Of a stretch of DNA of 13,599 nt, positions 6,004 to 13,347 are shown in pieces. Both the position numbers and the translations under genes were made by a program. Each line of letters begins with the position of its first letter. Positions within the stretch are counted from its first letter, which is position 1. The notes beneath the pieces are model-generated. The model was not told the origin of the DNA. It saw only the letters and a program-made list of their open reading frames with translations, and did no database searches. The stretch comes from Streptosporangiaceae bacterium (GTDB taxonomy: Bacteria; Actinomycetota; Actinomycetes; Streptosporangiales; Streptosporangiaceae), in NCBI GenBank assembly GCA_030039095.1, contig JASHQP010000488.1, forward strand, positions 1 through 13,599, read 5' to 3'.

Positions 6004-7200
6004 ATGAAGGCGCTGGTGTTCCGGCACAATCTTGCGCGCGAGGCGGCCTCGGCGATCGGGGGGCGCGTCGATCAGCGCGCGTTCGTCTCCCGGCTGGCGC
6101 CGGTGCGGCTCGAGGACGTCGACGAACTGCCGCTCCCGGCCGAGGACTGGGTGCGCGTCGAGACCACGTTCTCCGGCCTGTGCGGCTCCGACGTGAAGCA
6201 GATCCTGCTGAACGGCGCCCGCGACAACCCGCTCACCGCGCTGGTGTCCTTCCCGCACGTACTCGGCCACGAGGTGGTCGGGCGCCGCGCTGACACCGGC
6301 GAGCGCGTCGTGCTCAACCCGTGGCTGTCCTGCGGCCCTCGCGGCATCGACCCGCCCTGTGAGGCATGCCGGGCCGGCCGCTACCCGTGGTGCCGCAACT
6401 TCCGCTCGGGTGACCTGCCGGTGTCGATCCACCTCGGCAACTGCGCGGCTGCGGCCGGGGCGCACGCCGAGCGCTTCGGCGCGCACATCTCGCAGTTGTT
6501 CTCGATCCCCGACGGCGTATCCGACGAGGCGGCCGTGCTGGCCGACCCGGTCAGCGTCTCGCTGCGCTCGATCCTGCTCGCACCCCCCGATGACCGCCCG
6601 GTCCTGGTCTACGGCTCGGGCACGCTCGCGTTCGCGGTGATCGCGCTGCTGCGCCACCTGTATCCCGGCACCGAGGTGTGGGCCGCGACGAGGACCGGGC
6701 GCCGGGCCGATCTCGCCACCCGCCTGGGCGCTCACGCCGTGCTGTCGACCGTGCCCGACGAGCTCGTCGCGCAGGTCGCCCGGCGCGCCGGCGCCACGCC
6801 GCTCGAGCCGTGGAGCAAGCGCGACTGGCTGCAGGACGGGCCGGCGGTGGTCTACGACACGATCGGCTCCATCGAGACCGTGGAAACCTCGCTGCGGCTG
6901 CTCGCCACCGGCGGCACGCTCGTGGTCTCCGGCGTCGAGCCGCCCAGGCGCTTCGAGTGGACCCCGCTGTACTTCAAGGAACTGCACGTCATCGGGTCGA
7001 ACGGGTTCGGCGTGGAGGAGGTGGGCGGCGTGGCCAAGCACGCGATGGAGCACTACTTCGACTTCATCGCCGGCGGTCTCGACCTGACCCCGGTCATCAC
7101 GCACCGCTTCCCGCTCGAGCGCTGGGACCAGGCGGTGCTGACGGTGAAGAACTCGCGGCGCACCGGCGCCGTCAAGGTGCTGCTCGAGCCGCGCCGCTGA
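6004..7200 (+). CDS. Zinc-dependent medium-chain alcohol dehydrogenase (MDR family)
   Basis: A 398-aa NAD(P)-dependent oxidoreductase of the zinc-containing MDR superfamily, presumably cytosolic. The catalytic zinc site is indicated by LCGSD with Cys60 and by GHEVVG with His89-Glu90; Asp181 in LADPVSVS is a candidate third ligand. The structural zinc lobe is present, with Cys110, Cys119, Cys122 and Cys130. The nucleotide-binding strand reads VLVYGSGTLAF near 200-210, where the third glycine of GxGxxG is replaced by Ala. The C-terminal part GGTLVVSG is typical. The alcohol or sugar substrate cannot be read from sequence. AAAGG lies 6 bp before the ATG, and the gene begins 26 bp after the sortase stop, so co-transcription is likely although a functional link to the sortase is not obvious. 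Its last 29 bp overlap the convergent methyltransferase gene. Confidence 0.93.
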   Translation: MKALVFRHNLAREAASAIGGRVDQRAFVSRLAPVRLEDVDELPLPAEDWVRVETTFSGLCGSDVKQILLNGARDNPLTALVSFPHVLGHEVVGRRADTGERVVLNPWLSCGPRGIDPPCEACRAGRYPWCRNFRSGDLPVSIHLGNCAAAAGAHAERFGAHISQLFSIPDGVSDEAAVLADPVSVSLRSILLAPPDDRPVLVYGSGTLAFAVIALLRHLYPGTEVWAATRTGRRADLATRLGAHAVLSTVPDELVAQVARRAGATPLEPWSKRDWLQDGPAVVYDTIGSIETVETSLRLLATGGTLVVSGVEPPRRFEWTPLYFKELHVIGSNGFGVEEVGGVAKHAMEHYFDFIAGGLDLTPVITHRFPLERWDQAVLTVKNSRRTGAVKVLLEPRR

Positions 7201-8005
7201 AGGCGCCCCGGCGGCCGCGGATGTCGTACATCAGGATCGACGCGCTGACGGCGACGTTGAGCGAGTCGGCCCGCCCCAGCATCGGGATCGTGATCTGGGC
7301 CGAGGCGTGGGAGAACCAGGGCTTCGCGATGCCGGTACGCTCGTTTCCGACCACGACCGCGGTGCGCCTGCCGTAGCTGGCCTGCTGGTATGGGGTCGCG
7401 GCGGTGCTGACCGTCGCCAGGACGATGCCGAAGCCCCGCTCGCGCAGCCAGCGCGCCGCGTCCGGCGGGCTGGTGAACTCGATGACGGGCACGCGCAGGT
7501 TCATGCCGCGGCTGCCCCGGAAGATCTTGGGGTTGTTCAGCCTGCAGCGGCGGCTGGTGACGATCAGGCAGTCGCCGCCGCACGCGTCGAGCGTCCGCAG
7601 CAGCGAGCCGAGGTTCCCCGGGATCTCGATCCCGTCTGCGACCAGAACCAGGGCGTCGGCGTTCAGTTCGATGCGGTCCGCGTCCCAGGCTGGGAGGCGC
7701 ACCAGCGACAGCAAGCCGTCGGGGCGCTCCCGCTCGCAGAGGCGGCCAAGAACCGCGGGCGCGACGCGGTAGGCGCACCGTGCCCGCGCCATGACCCGAA
7801 GGCCGAGCGCGCACGCCTCGGCCGAGTAGGCAGCCTCCGGGCACCACAGGAACGTCTCGACCGCCGCGCCGAGGCCGACCAGCACCTCGTGCGCCCACAG
7901 CCCCTCGGCGAGGAGCAGCCGGCGATCCTGGTGCGCGCCGCTGGCGACGCGGCGGACCTGCTGGATTCGGGGATGCCGCAGGCCGATCTGCTGCAGCGCG
8001 CGCAT
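7172..8005 (-). CDS. SpoU/TrmH-family RNA 2'-O-methyltransferase
   Basis: A 277-aa SPOUT-class enzyme that transfers a methyl group from S-adenosylmethionine to a ribose 2'-OH in tRNA or rRNA. The three SpoU motifs are visible: motif 1 DGIEIPGNLGSLLR (124-137, with Asn131 and the catalytic-type Arg137), motif 2 VGNERTGI (219-226) and motif 3 IPMLGRADSLNVAVS (240-254), which form the trefoil knot and SAM site. The N-terminal about 110 residues (HPRIQQVRRV..., LLLAEGLWAHEVL) resemble the RNA-binding substrate domain of TrmH/TsnR-type enzymes. The exact target nucleotide is unknown; self-resistance methylases belong to the same superfamily. I prefer the ATG at 8005, with GCGAGG about 6 bp upstream. 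A GTG at 8059 in frame would add 18 residues but has no ribosome-binding site. Its 3' end overlaps the dehydrogenase gene tail to tail by 29 bp. Confidence 0.93.
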   Translation of the reverse strand: MRALQQIGLRHPRIQQVRRVASGAHQDRRLLLAEGLWAHEVLVGLGAAVETFLWCPEAAYSAEACALGLRVMARARCAYRVAPAVLGRLCERERPDGLLSLVRLPAWDADRIELNADALVLVADGIEIPGNLGSLLRTLDACGGDCLIVTSRRCRLNNPKIFRGSRGMNLRVPVIEFTSPPDAARWLRERGFGIVLATVSTAATPYQQASYGRRTAVVVGNERTGIAKPWFSHASAQITIPMLGRADSLNVAVSASILMYDIRGRRGAFSGAARAAP

Positions 8006-8101
8006 GGGAACCTCGCCAGGCAATGAGCAGGATGGATCGCCGCGGCGGGCATCGGCCACGGGCGCGGCGCCGGACTCGGCTCATCGACCGGACATGCGGC
8101 A

Positions 8102-8131
8102 AGGCTAGGCCTGCCGGCGGCGCGAGCTCAA
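8102..8131 (-). promoter_or_regulatory. Candidate promoter of the SpoU methyltransferase gene
   Basis: On the minus strand, TTGAGC (8131-8126), an 18-bp spacer and TAGCCT (8107-8102) resemble housekeeping sigma -35 and -10 boxes. Transcription would start near 8095, giving a leader of about 90 nt to the preferred ATG at 8005. This is a consensus match by eye only. Confidence 0.4.
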
Positions 8132-8140
8132 CGGCTTTTC

Positions 8141-8154
8141 GCACCGGCCGGTGC
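8141..8154. repeat. Perfect 14-bp palindrome GCACCGGCCGGTGC
   Basis: A perfect self-complementary 14-mer lies immediately upstream of the candidate -35 box of the methyltransferase gene. The position fits an operator for a dimeric regulator, though palindromes of this composition also arise by chance in 70% GC DNA. Confidence 0.5.
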
Positions 8155-8167
8155 CATCCCCGCCTAT

Positions 8168-8208
8168 CGGGGAAACGCGTCAGCCGATACGGCTGACGCG
8201 CTTCCCCG
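8168..8208 (-). terminator. Strong 19-bp hairpin, likely terminator
   Basis: Arms 8168-8186 and 8190-8208 are complementary over 19 positions with a single A/C mismatch at 8175/8201 and a 3-nt loop (ATA). The hairpin lies about 40 nt after the stop of the decayed leftward gene (8249) and upstream of the methyltransferase promoter, so an intrinsic terminator lacking a T-tract, as common in actinomycetes, is the simplest reading. Its length and near-perfection are notable. Confidence 0.7.
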
Positions 8209-8248
8209 TACTGACAGAATTCCCCGCTGGTGGTGGTGGTGCGCGGGC

Positions 8249-9077
8249 CTACTCCGGGTGCTTGAGCTGCACGGTGACCGTGTGCGCGGTGGGCGGGAGC
8301 GTGACGGTGCCGGTGGTCTCGCTGATCACGCCGGCGCTGGCGGACGCGATGTTGCCGACGAACGCGGGGAGCTGGAACAGCACGTCACCCGCTGGCGGGC
8401 TGGCCGGTCAGGGTCAGTGTGACCGCGGCGCCACTGGTGCGCACGGTCAGGCCGAGATGATGGCCGCCTGTCGTCGGGAAGTTCGCCAGGCTGATGACCT
8501 TGCCGGTGGTGACCCAGGCGTCGGGCACACCGCGCCCGACGATGAGGCTGCCGTCGGAACGCTGCGCGGCGAGCGGGATCAGGCCGGGCGACGGCTGCGG
8601 GTCGATCGTGAGCGTCTGCGCGGTCGGATTCGTCACCGCCACCCGGCTGTAGATCACCACGTAGGCGTGCCCGCCGATGGTGACCCTGTCGCCGAAGTTC
8701 GTGATCGAGACGCGGGCACCGCCCGAGCGGAACGTGGTCACCAGCGCCGGGAGGTACCCGTCGGCGTTGGCCCACGTGGTCGCGGAGTCGTTGTAGATGC
8801 CGTAGCCGTAGGTCGTCCCGGTGACCGCGGCCGTGCTGCCGCTGCCCGGCCCGGCGTCGGCCGGGCTGGTGTCCACGAAGAAGCTGCCGCCCAGGCACGC
8901 GGTCACGGCCTGTGTGTTCCCCGTCCAGCCGATGACGCTGGCGTCGCCGAACGTGCCGTAGATCGTCTGGTTGCCCGCTGGCCCGTTGGGCGCGCAGCTG
9001 TACGGCGCCGCGGTCGCCGCGGCGGCACCGGAGGCGGCCGCCCCGGCGCCGGGCTGAGTGGGTCTCGTCGTTGAGCC
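8249..9077 (-). pseudogene. Decayed secreted glycosidase-like protein gene (no start, internal deletion, frameshift)
   Basis: One frame is open from just after a TGA at 9080-9078 and encodes a protein-like sequence: APYSCAPNG, then QTIYGTFGDASVIGWTG, then TTYGYGIYND, WANADGYLPALVTTF, VSITNFGDRVTIGG and QPSPGLIPL. No ATG, GTG or TTG precedes the GTG at 8906, which lies well inside this sequence, and no signal peptide is found. The frame ends at TGA 8387-8385. A shift at the adjacent CCC run (8388-8390; one lost base) continues clearly conserved-looking sequence, GDVLFQLPAFVGNIASASAG to PPTAHTVTVQLKHPE, ending at TAG 8251-8249. From memory, the N-terminal part and the part from VGRGVPDAW onward resemble the two beta domains of large secreted actinobacterial proteins that carry a six-hairpin catalytic domain between them; here they are directly joined near 'IPLAAQRSDG'. 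That would mean an internal deletion of several hundred codons. A gene remnant is likely; an unbroken 173-codon frame (8385-8906) remains. Confidence 0.65.
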
Positions 9078-9135
9078 TCATCGCCACCTGCGCGGGGGCC
9101 CAGCTACCCGCCTGCGCGCAGAGCTAACACCAGCG

Positions 9136-9816
9136 TCATCCGAGCTGGTGGTCCTGGGCGTAGCGGATCGCGGCGGTGCGGTCGGCGGATCCTGTCTTGG
9201 CGAAGATTCGGTTGATGTGGGTTTTCACGGTGTGGGTGCTGAGGTACAGCTCTGCGGCGATGTCCGGGTTGGTCTTGCCCCGGGCGATCATGGACAGGAT
9301 CTCGGCTTCCCGCTGGGTCAGCCCGTCGGGCAGGCCGCCGGGGAACTTGCCCTCGGGCGGCCTGCGCCGCCGGGCTGCGGCGGCCTTGAGCAGAGCGGCC
9401 CTCACGGCGGGGTCGATGACGGACAGGCCGGTGACCGCGCTGCGAAGGGTCTGGGCGATGTCGGCCCGGTCAGCGTTCTTGGTGAGGTAGCTCCGCGCCC
9501 CGGCTTCGAGGGCGTCGATGATCGAGGCGTCGTCGGCGTAGGTGGTGAGGACCACGACGGCGACCTCCGGGTGGTGCCTGCTGAGCTGGCGGGTGGTCTC
9601 GATCCCATCCAGGACCGGCATCCGCAGATCGAGCAGGATCGCGTCGGGGCTGGTCCGCTCGACGGCGTCCAGGGCTTCCTGCCCGTTGCCCGCCGAGCCG
9701 ACGACATCGATGCCCTCGGCCATGCCGAGCAGGACGACCAGCCCATCGCGCACGGTGGCCTGGTCGTCGGCGACGACGACCCGCAGCGGCAGCGGGCGGG
9801 AGGCCGGCTCGTTCAC
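9136..9816 (-). CDS. NarL/FixJ-type response regulator
   Basis: A 226-aa DNA-binding response regulator. The receiver domain occupies residues about 11-130, with the acidic pair Asp17-Asp18 (VVVADDQ), phosphoacceptor Asp63 (LLDLRMPVLDGIE), switch Thr91 (VVLTTY) and Lys113 (LTKNAD). A linker rich in Ala/Arg/Pro follows, and the LuxR-type helix-turn-helix spans about 166-226 (LTQREAEILSMIARGKTNPD..., HTVKTHINRIFAKTG). The start is GTG at 9816, overlapping the kinase stop in GTGA (9813-9816), so translation is coupled to the kinase, its cognate partner. The target promoter is not known. The divergent MMPL transporter across the kinase gene is the obvious candidate, by analogy with DesKR/LiaSR-like systems controlling membrane functions. 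Confidence 0.95.
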   Translation of the reverse strand: MNEPASRPLPLRVVVADDQATVRDGLVVLLGMAEGIDVVGSAGNGQEALDAVERTSPDAILLDLRMPVLDGIETTRQLSRHHPEVAVVVLTTYADDASIIDALEAGARSYLTKNADRADIAQTLRSAVTGLSVIDPAVRAALLKAAAARRRRPPEGKFPGGLPDGLTQREAEILSMIARGKTNPDIAAELYLSTHTVKTHINRIFAKTGSADRTAAIRYAQDHQLG

Positions 9817-11036
9817 CGGGGCACCGTGGCGGTGACGGCCCAGTCGCCGCCGTCTGGGCCGGCAGCCAGGCTTCCGTCCAGGAGCGCCAGCCGTTCGCGC
9901 ATCCCGGCTAGCCCGTAGCGGCCGTTGGCGGTGGCGAACCCTGTACCGCGTCCCGCCGCTGCGCCGGCGCCCAGGCCGTTGCGCACGGTGAGGTCGGTAC
10001 CGCCGCCGCGGTAGTCGAGGGTGATCGCGACGGGCTGGCCTGGGGCGTGCTTGGCCGCGTTGACGAGAGCTTCGGCGGCGGTCCGGGTGATGGCGACCTG
10101 GGCATCGGCCGACAGCGGGCGGGGCTCTCCGCTGACGGTGAAGTTCACCGCCGTACCGTGGCGGAACTCATGGTCGATGCTGAGCTCGGCCAGTCCTTCC
10201 GGCAGGGGCAGCGTCTGGCCGCGCAGGGCCTGGATCGCGCGGCGGGTCTCGGTCAGCCCGTCGTCGGCCATCCGCTGCGCCTGGCTGAGGATCTCATCGA
10301 CCTGTTCCTCATCGTGCCGTTCGGCGAGAACGGCCCGGGCGACCTGGATCTGCAGTCCGAGGGCGCCGAGTGAGTGGGCCAGCACGTCGTGGATCTCCCG
10401 CGCGATACGGGTGCGCTCATCCAGCGCCGCCACCTGGGCCTGCTCCTCGCGCAGCCGGCCCGCCTGGGCCAGCAGCACGGCGGACTGCTCAGCCTGTACC
10501 CGGCTGGCGCGCAGGAGGCACCCGATGGCCAGGCCGAGGACCAGGCTCAGCGGGTACTTGATCATGGCCTCCGCCCCGGTGCCGGCCGCTATGCCGGTCA
10601 CTTCAGTGGCCGCGATGCCGAGCCCGGTGACCGCATACGCCGCCGCCGGGCCGGTGTCGCTTCCCGCCGAGAAGGCGGCCAGAGCGCCAAGCGCGGCGAA
10701 CACTCCGCCAACGCGGGTCGCCGAGGCGATGCCGCAGGCGATGATCATGGCGGCCAGCCCGTAGGGCAGCAGCGGCGCGTACCGGACCCGGAGCGGCGCT
10801 CTCCGGTCGGCCGGCACCCACCACGCCAGCAGCACGACGGAGATGGCCAGCGCGACGATCTGCGCGGCCAGCCCGGCCGGGCCAGGCCAGACAGAGGTGA
10901 AGGCGACCACGACCGCCAGCACGAGTAGCCCTGCCCGGACCGTGAAGCCAATGGCCTGCACCACGCGTTCATTATCCCCGGATCCCCGCCAGGATTGTTC
11001 GCCGCGCGTCGGCCCAGCGGGCTGATTTTCCGGCAT
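9813..11036 (-). CDS. DesK/NarL-class sensor histidine kinase
   Basis: A membrane sensor kinase of up to 407 aa. The N-terminal half contains about five or six hydrophobic segments between residues 27 and 175 with short loops and no large extracellular domain, suggesting a signal sensed within the membrane. A coiled-coil-like stretch (177-207) leads to the HisKA_3 motif ERTRIAREIHDVLAHSLG with phospho-accepting His216. The ATPase domain shows an N-box EALVNAAKH (Asn326), a short acidic/glycine region DLTVRNGLG and a G-box GRYGLAGMRERL (372-383). The coordinates give the longest frame from the ATG at 11036, which lacks a ribosome-binding site. The GTG at 10964, 24 codons later, is at least as likely, because GATAAT on the minus strand (10976-10971) sits exactly where a -10 box would make a leaderless message. 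It overlaps the response regulator by 4 bp. Confidence 0.93.
   Translation of the reverse strand: MPENQPAGPTRGEQSWRGSGDNERVVQAIGFTVRAGLLVLAVVVAFTSVWPGPAGLAAQIVALAISVVLLAWWVPADRRAPLRVRYAPLLPYGLAAMIIACGIASATRVGGVFAALGALAAFSAGSDTGPAAAYAVTGLGIAATEVTGIAAGTGAEAMIKYPLSLVLGLAIGCLLRASRVQAEQSAVLLAQAGRLREEQAQVAALDERTRIAREIHDVLAHSLGALGLQIQVARAVLAERHDEEQVDEILSQAQRMADDGLTETRRAIQALRGQTLPLPEGLAELSIDHEFRHGTAVNFTVSGEPRPLSADAQVAITRTAAEALVNAAKHAPGQPVAITLDYRGGGTDLTVRNGLGAGAAAGRGTGFATANGRYGLAGMRERLALLDGSLAAGPDGGDWAVTATVPR
10971..10976 (-). promoter_or_regulatory. Candidate -10 box for a leaderless kinase transcript
   Basis: GATAAT read on the minus strand ends 6 nt before the in-frame GTG at 10964. That is the spacing expected when transcription begins at the start codon itself. 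No good -35 box is seen. If real, the 24 codons upstream of 10964 are not translated. Confidence 0.4.
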
Positions 11037-11212
11037 GAGGAGCCGGTCGGCTAGTACCCCGCCTCATACCGGCAATCAGCCCGGAGGACTGATGCCCTGG
11101 CGGCCGATCCGGCCGAAGGTTGCTGATGCCGGGCCAGCAGTCCGGTGAAAGAACCTGTCCGGGCGGTACGGGCAGGGATGCGGCGTGATGACGTGAAGGG
11201 TCGTGTCGGCTG
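11037..11212. promoter_or_regulatory. Kinase/MMPL divergent intergenic region with inverted repeats
   Basis: This 176-bp divergent region must hold the promoter of the MMPL gene. It contains two inverted repeats. One is GGCAATCAG...CTGATGCC (11071-11098), 8 bp with a bulge. The other is CCTGTCCG-GGCGGTA-CGGGCAGG (11154-11176), 8 bp with one G/T-type pair. Either could be a response-regulator site or leader structure. No confident -35/-10 pair was found. Confidence 0.35.
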
Positions 11213-13324
11213 ATGTCTGCTAACCGGGAAGGCGCTGACCGGGATCGGCTGGGGGTGTGGCTGCGTCGATTGCGCTGGCCGGTGCTGCTGGCGTGGGTGC
11301 TGCTGGTGCTGTTGCTGAGCCACGCGTCGTCGGGCTTGTCGCAGGTGGTGAACAACGGGACGCAGGCTTTCCTGCCGGCGTCGGCGCCGTCGACGCGGGT
11401 GGCAGAGCTCGAACAGGGGACGAGCGGGGCGGTGACCGGCCAGGCGGCGGTTGTGATGGTCCGGCCCGGCGGATCGGTGCTCGGGCCCAGTGGGCTGACG
11501 GCGGCCGCGTCGGCGCGCGCGGCGGTGGGGCGGCTGCACGTGGCGGGCCTGATGGCACCGGGGTCGCTGATACCCTCCCGGGACGGGAAAGCGGCGCAGT
11601 TCACGGTGTCGGTGACATCAACGACGAAGACGTCGGCACAGCGGGACACCGCCGCGGTGACAGCGATACGCGGGGCTGTGGCGGGTCCGGCAGCGGCCGG
11701 AGGGTTGCAAGCAGAGGTGACCGGATCGGCGGCGCAGAGCGCCGATTCGGGTGGAGCGGGCAACTCGACGGCGCTGCTGCTGCGGGCAGTTCTGATCCTG
11801 GCGGTGATATTGCTGCTGGTGTACCGCAGCCCGGTGCTGTTCCTGCTGCCGCTGATCGGTTCGCTGGGGGCGGTGACGGCCGCCAAGGCGGCCGCGCACG
11901 GCATGGCCAACGCCGGCCTGACGGTGAGCACGCTGTCGTCCTCGATCCTGGTGGTGCTGGTGCTGGGCGCGGCCAGCGACTACGCGCTGCTGCTGATCCA
12001 CCGTTACCGGGACGAGCTGCGCCGTCACGCGAGAACGGAAGACGCGATGGCCCAGGCCCTGCGCAAGGTCATGCCGACCCTGCTGGCTTCGGGCGGGACC
12101 ATCACGATCGGGATGGTGTGCCTGCTGGCGGCGCAGTCCGCATCCCTGCACGGGCTGGGCCCGATCGGCGCGGCGGGCATCGTCTGCGCCCTGATCGCCC
12201 AGGTCACCTTCTTGCCCGCGCTGCTGCTGGCCTGCGGCCGGTGGATATTCTGGCCACAGATCCCTCGGCTGGGGCACCCGGGCCGGGAAGACTCCCGCAT
12301 GTGGTCCTGGGTCGGCAGCCGGACCTCCCGCCGCCCGGCGTGGACCACGGCCATTTCGGTGCTGCTGCTGGCCGCCGCGTGCGCAGGGCTCGCGGTCTTT
12401 CACATCAACAACGACCCGGTCTCGTCGTCGGTGAAGACCTCCACCGGCAGCGCCATCGGAGAACAGCTGCTGATCGAGCACTACCCCATCGGCGACATCG
12501 GCCCCGTGACCATCCTGGCCCCGCCCGCCCAGGCCCAGGCCGCCGGCCAGGCGGCGCTGCACAGCACGGACGTCGCGTCAGTGTCGCAAGGCGCCCCGGT
12601 CGCGGGTTATGACTCCGCGACCGTCATCTTGGCCGTCTCGCCCTACAGCGCCGCCGCCGGCAACGCGATCAGGGCCCTGCGCCGGAACCTGGCCCGGGCC
12701 GCACCGGGCGCCCTGGTCGGCGGCGGCCCGGCCATCCAGTACGACATAACCCAGGCCGCGCACCGCGACGCCCTGCTGCTGATCCCGCTGGTGCTCCTGG
12801 TCATCCTGATCATCATCGGCCTGCTGCTGCGGGCCATCGTCGCGCCCCTGGTCCTGGTCGTGACCACCGCTCTCAGCTTCGGCGCCTCCTTCGGCCTGGC
12901 CAGCCTGGCCTGGCGTAGCCTCGGCTTCAGGGGCACCGAAGCGCAGCTGCCCTTGTACATCTTCATCTTCCTCGTCGCGCTGGGGGTGGACTACAACATC
13001 TTCCTGTCCGCCCGCATCCGCGAGGAATCCCGGCGGGACGGCATCCGGGACGGCACGCTGCGCGGCCTGGCCGTCACCGGCGGCGTCATCACCGCCGCCG
13101 GGCTCGTCATGGCCGGCACGTTCGGCGTCCTGGCCGTCCAGCCTTCCGTCCTGGTCGCCGAAGTCGGCATAGCGGTAGTCATCGGGCTTCTCGTCGACAC
13201 CCTCCTGGTCCGCACCATCCTCGTGCCAGCGAGCTTCCTCCTCATCGGCGAGCGTGTCTGGTGGCCCGCACGCAAGCCCCAGCATCTCGCCGCCGCGGAG
13301 AAGCCCACTGCTCGACATATGTAG
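11213..13324 (+). CDS. MMPL family (RND superfamily) membrane transporter
   Basis: A 703-aa inner-membrane transporter of the MMPL branch of RND permeases, probably proton-driven and exporting lipids or hydrophobic drugs. It has the two-fold repeat of the family. Transmembrane helix 1 is at about 22-37, an extracytoplasmic domain at about 45-185, and a helix bundle at about 187-342 containing GAASDYALLLIHRYRDEL with Asp256-Tyr257. A second copy follows, with a helix at about 378-396, an extracytoplasmic domain at about 398-515 and a helix bundle at about 519-678 containing GVDYNIFLSARIREE with Asp593-Tyr594. The paired Asp-Tyr sites are the proton-relay residues known in MmpL proteins. Length is normal for actinobacterial MMPL proteins, without the long C-terminal domain of some MmpLs. 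The ATG at 11213 has AAGGG 12 bp upstream, a somewhat distant ribosome-binding site. It is divergent from the two-component system and followed 23 bp later by a PadR regulator. Confidence 0.95.
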   Translation: MSANREGADRDRLGVWLRRLRWPVLLAWVLLVLLLSHASSGLSQVVNNGTQAFLPASAPSTRVAELEQGTSGAVTGQAAVVMVRPGGSVLGPSGLTAAASARAAVGRLHVAGLMAPGSLIPSRDGKAAQFTVSVTSTTKTSAQRDTAAVTAIRGAVAGPAAAGGLQAEVTGSAAQSADSGGAGNSTALLLRAVLILAVILLLVYRSPVLFLLPLIGSLGAVTAAKAAAHGMANAGLTVSTLSSSILVVLVLGAASDYALLLIHRYRDELRRHARTEDAMAQALRKVMPTLLASGGTITIGMVCLLAAQSASLHGLGPIGAAGIVCALIAQVTFLPALLLACGRWIFWPQIPRLGHPGREDSRMWSWVGSRTSRRPAWTTAISVLLLAAACAGLAVFHINNDPVSSSVKTSTGSAIGEQLLIEHYPIGDIGPVTILAPPAQAQAAGQAALHSTDVASVSQGAPVAGYDSATVILAVSPYSAAAGNAIRALRRNLARAAPGALVGGGPAIQYDITQAAHRDALLLIPLVLLVILIIIGLLLRAIVAPLVLVVTTALSFGASFGLASLAWRSLGFRGTEAQLPLYIFIFLVALGVDYNIFLSARIREESRRDGIRDGTLRGLAVTGGVITAAGLVMAGTFGVLAVQPSVLVAEVGIAVVIGLLVDTLLVRTILVPASFLLIGERVWWPARKPQHLAAAEKPTARHM

Positions 13325-13340
13325 GCTATATATGTAGTCT
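13315..13340 (+). promoter_or_regulatory. Promoter/operator of the PadR gene, overlapping the MMPL stop
   Basis: An AT-rich patch contains the perfect palindrome ACATATGT (13315-13322) and a direct repeat of ATATGTAG at 13317-13324 and 13330-13337, 13 bp apart. ATGT/ACAT half-sites are typical of PadR-family operators. TAGTCT at 13335-13340 is a possible -10 placed 7 nt before the GTG start, implying a leaderless message. Binding here would give autoregulation; this is inference from sequence. Confidence 0.45.
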
Positions 13341-13347
13341 AGCTGTC

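Noticed and set aside
8228..8239. (TGG)4 microsatellite
   Set aside because: It is too short to suggest a function and lies just beyond the stop of the decayed gene.
8326..9087. Open frame of 253 codons beginning at 9087 over the decayed secreted gene
   Set aside because: Apart from its last few residues it is Arg/Gly/His-rich shadow sequence. The protein-like signal is in the neighbouring frame, and no signal peptide appears at its start.
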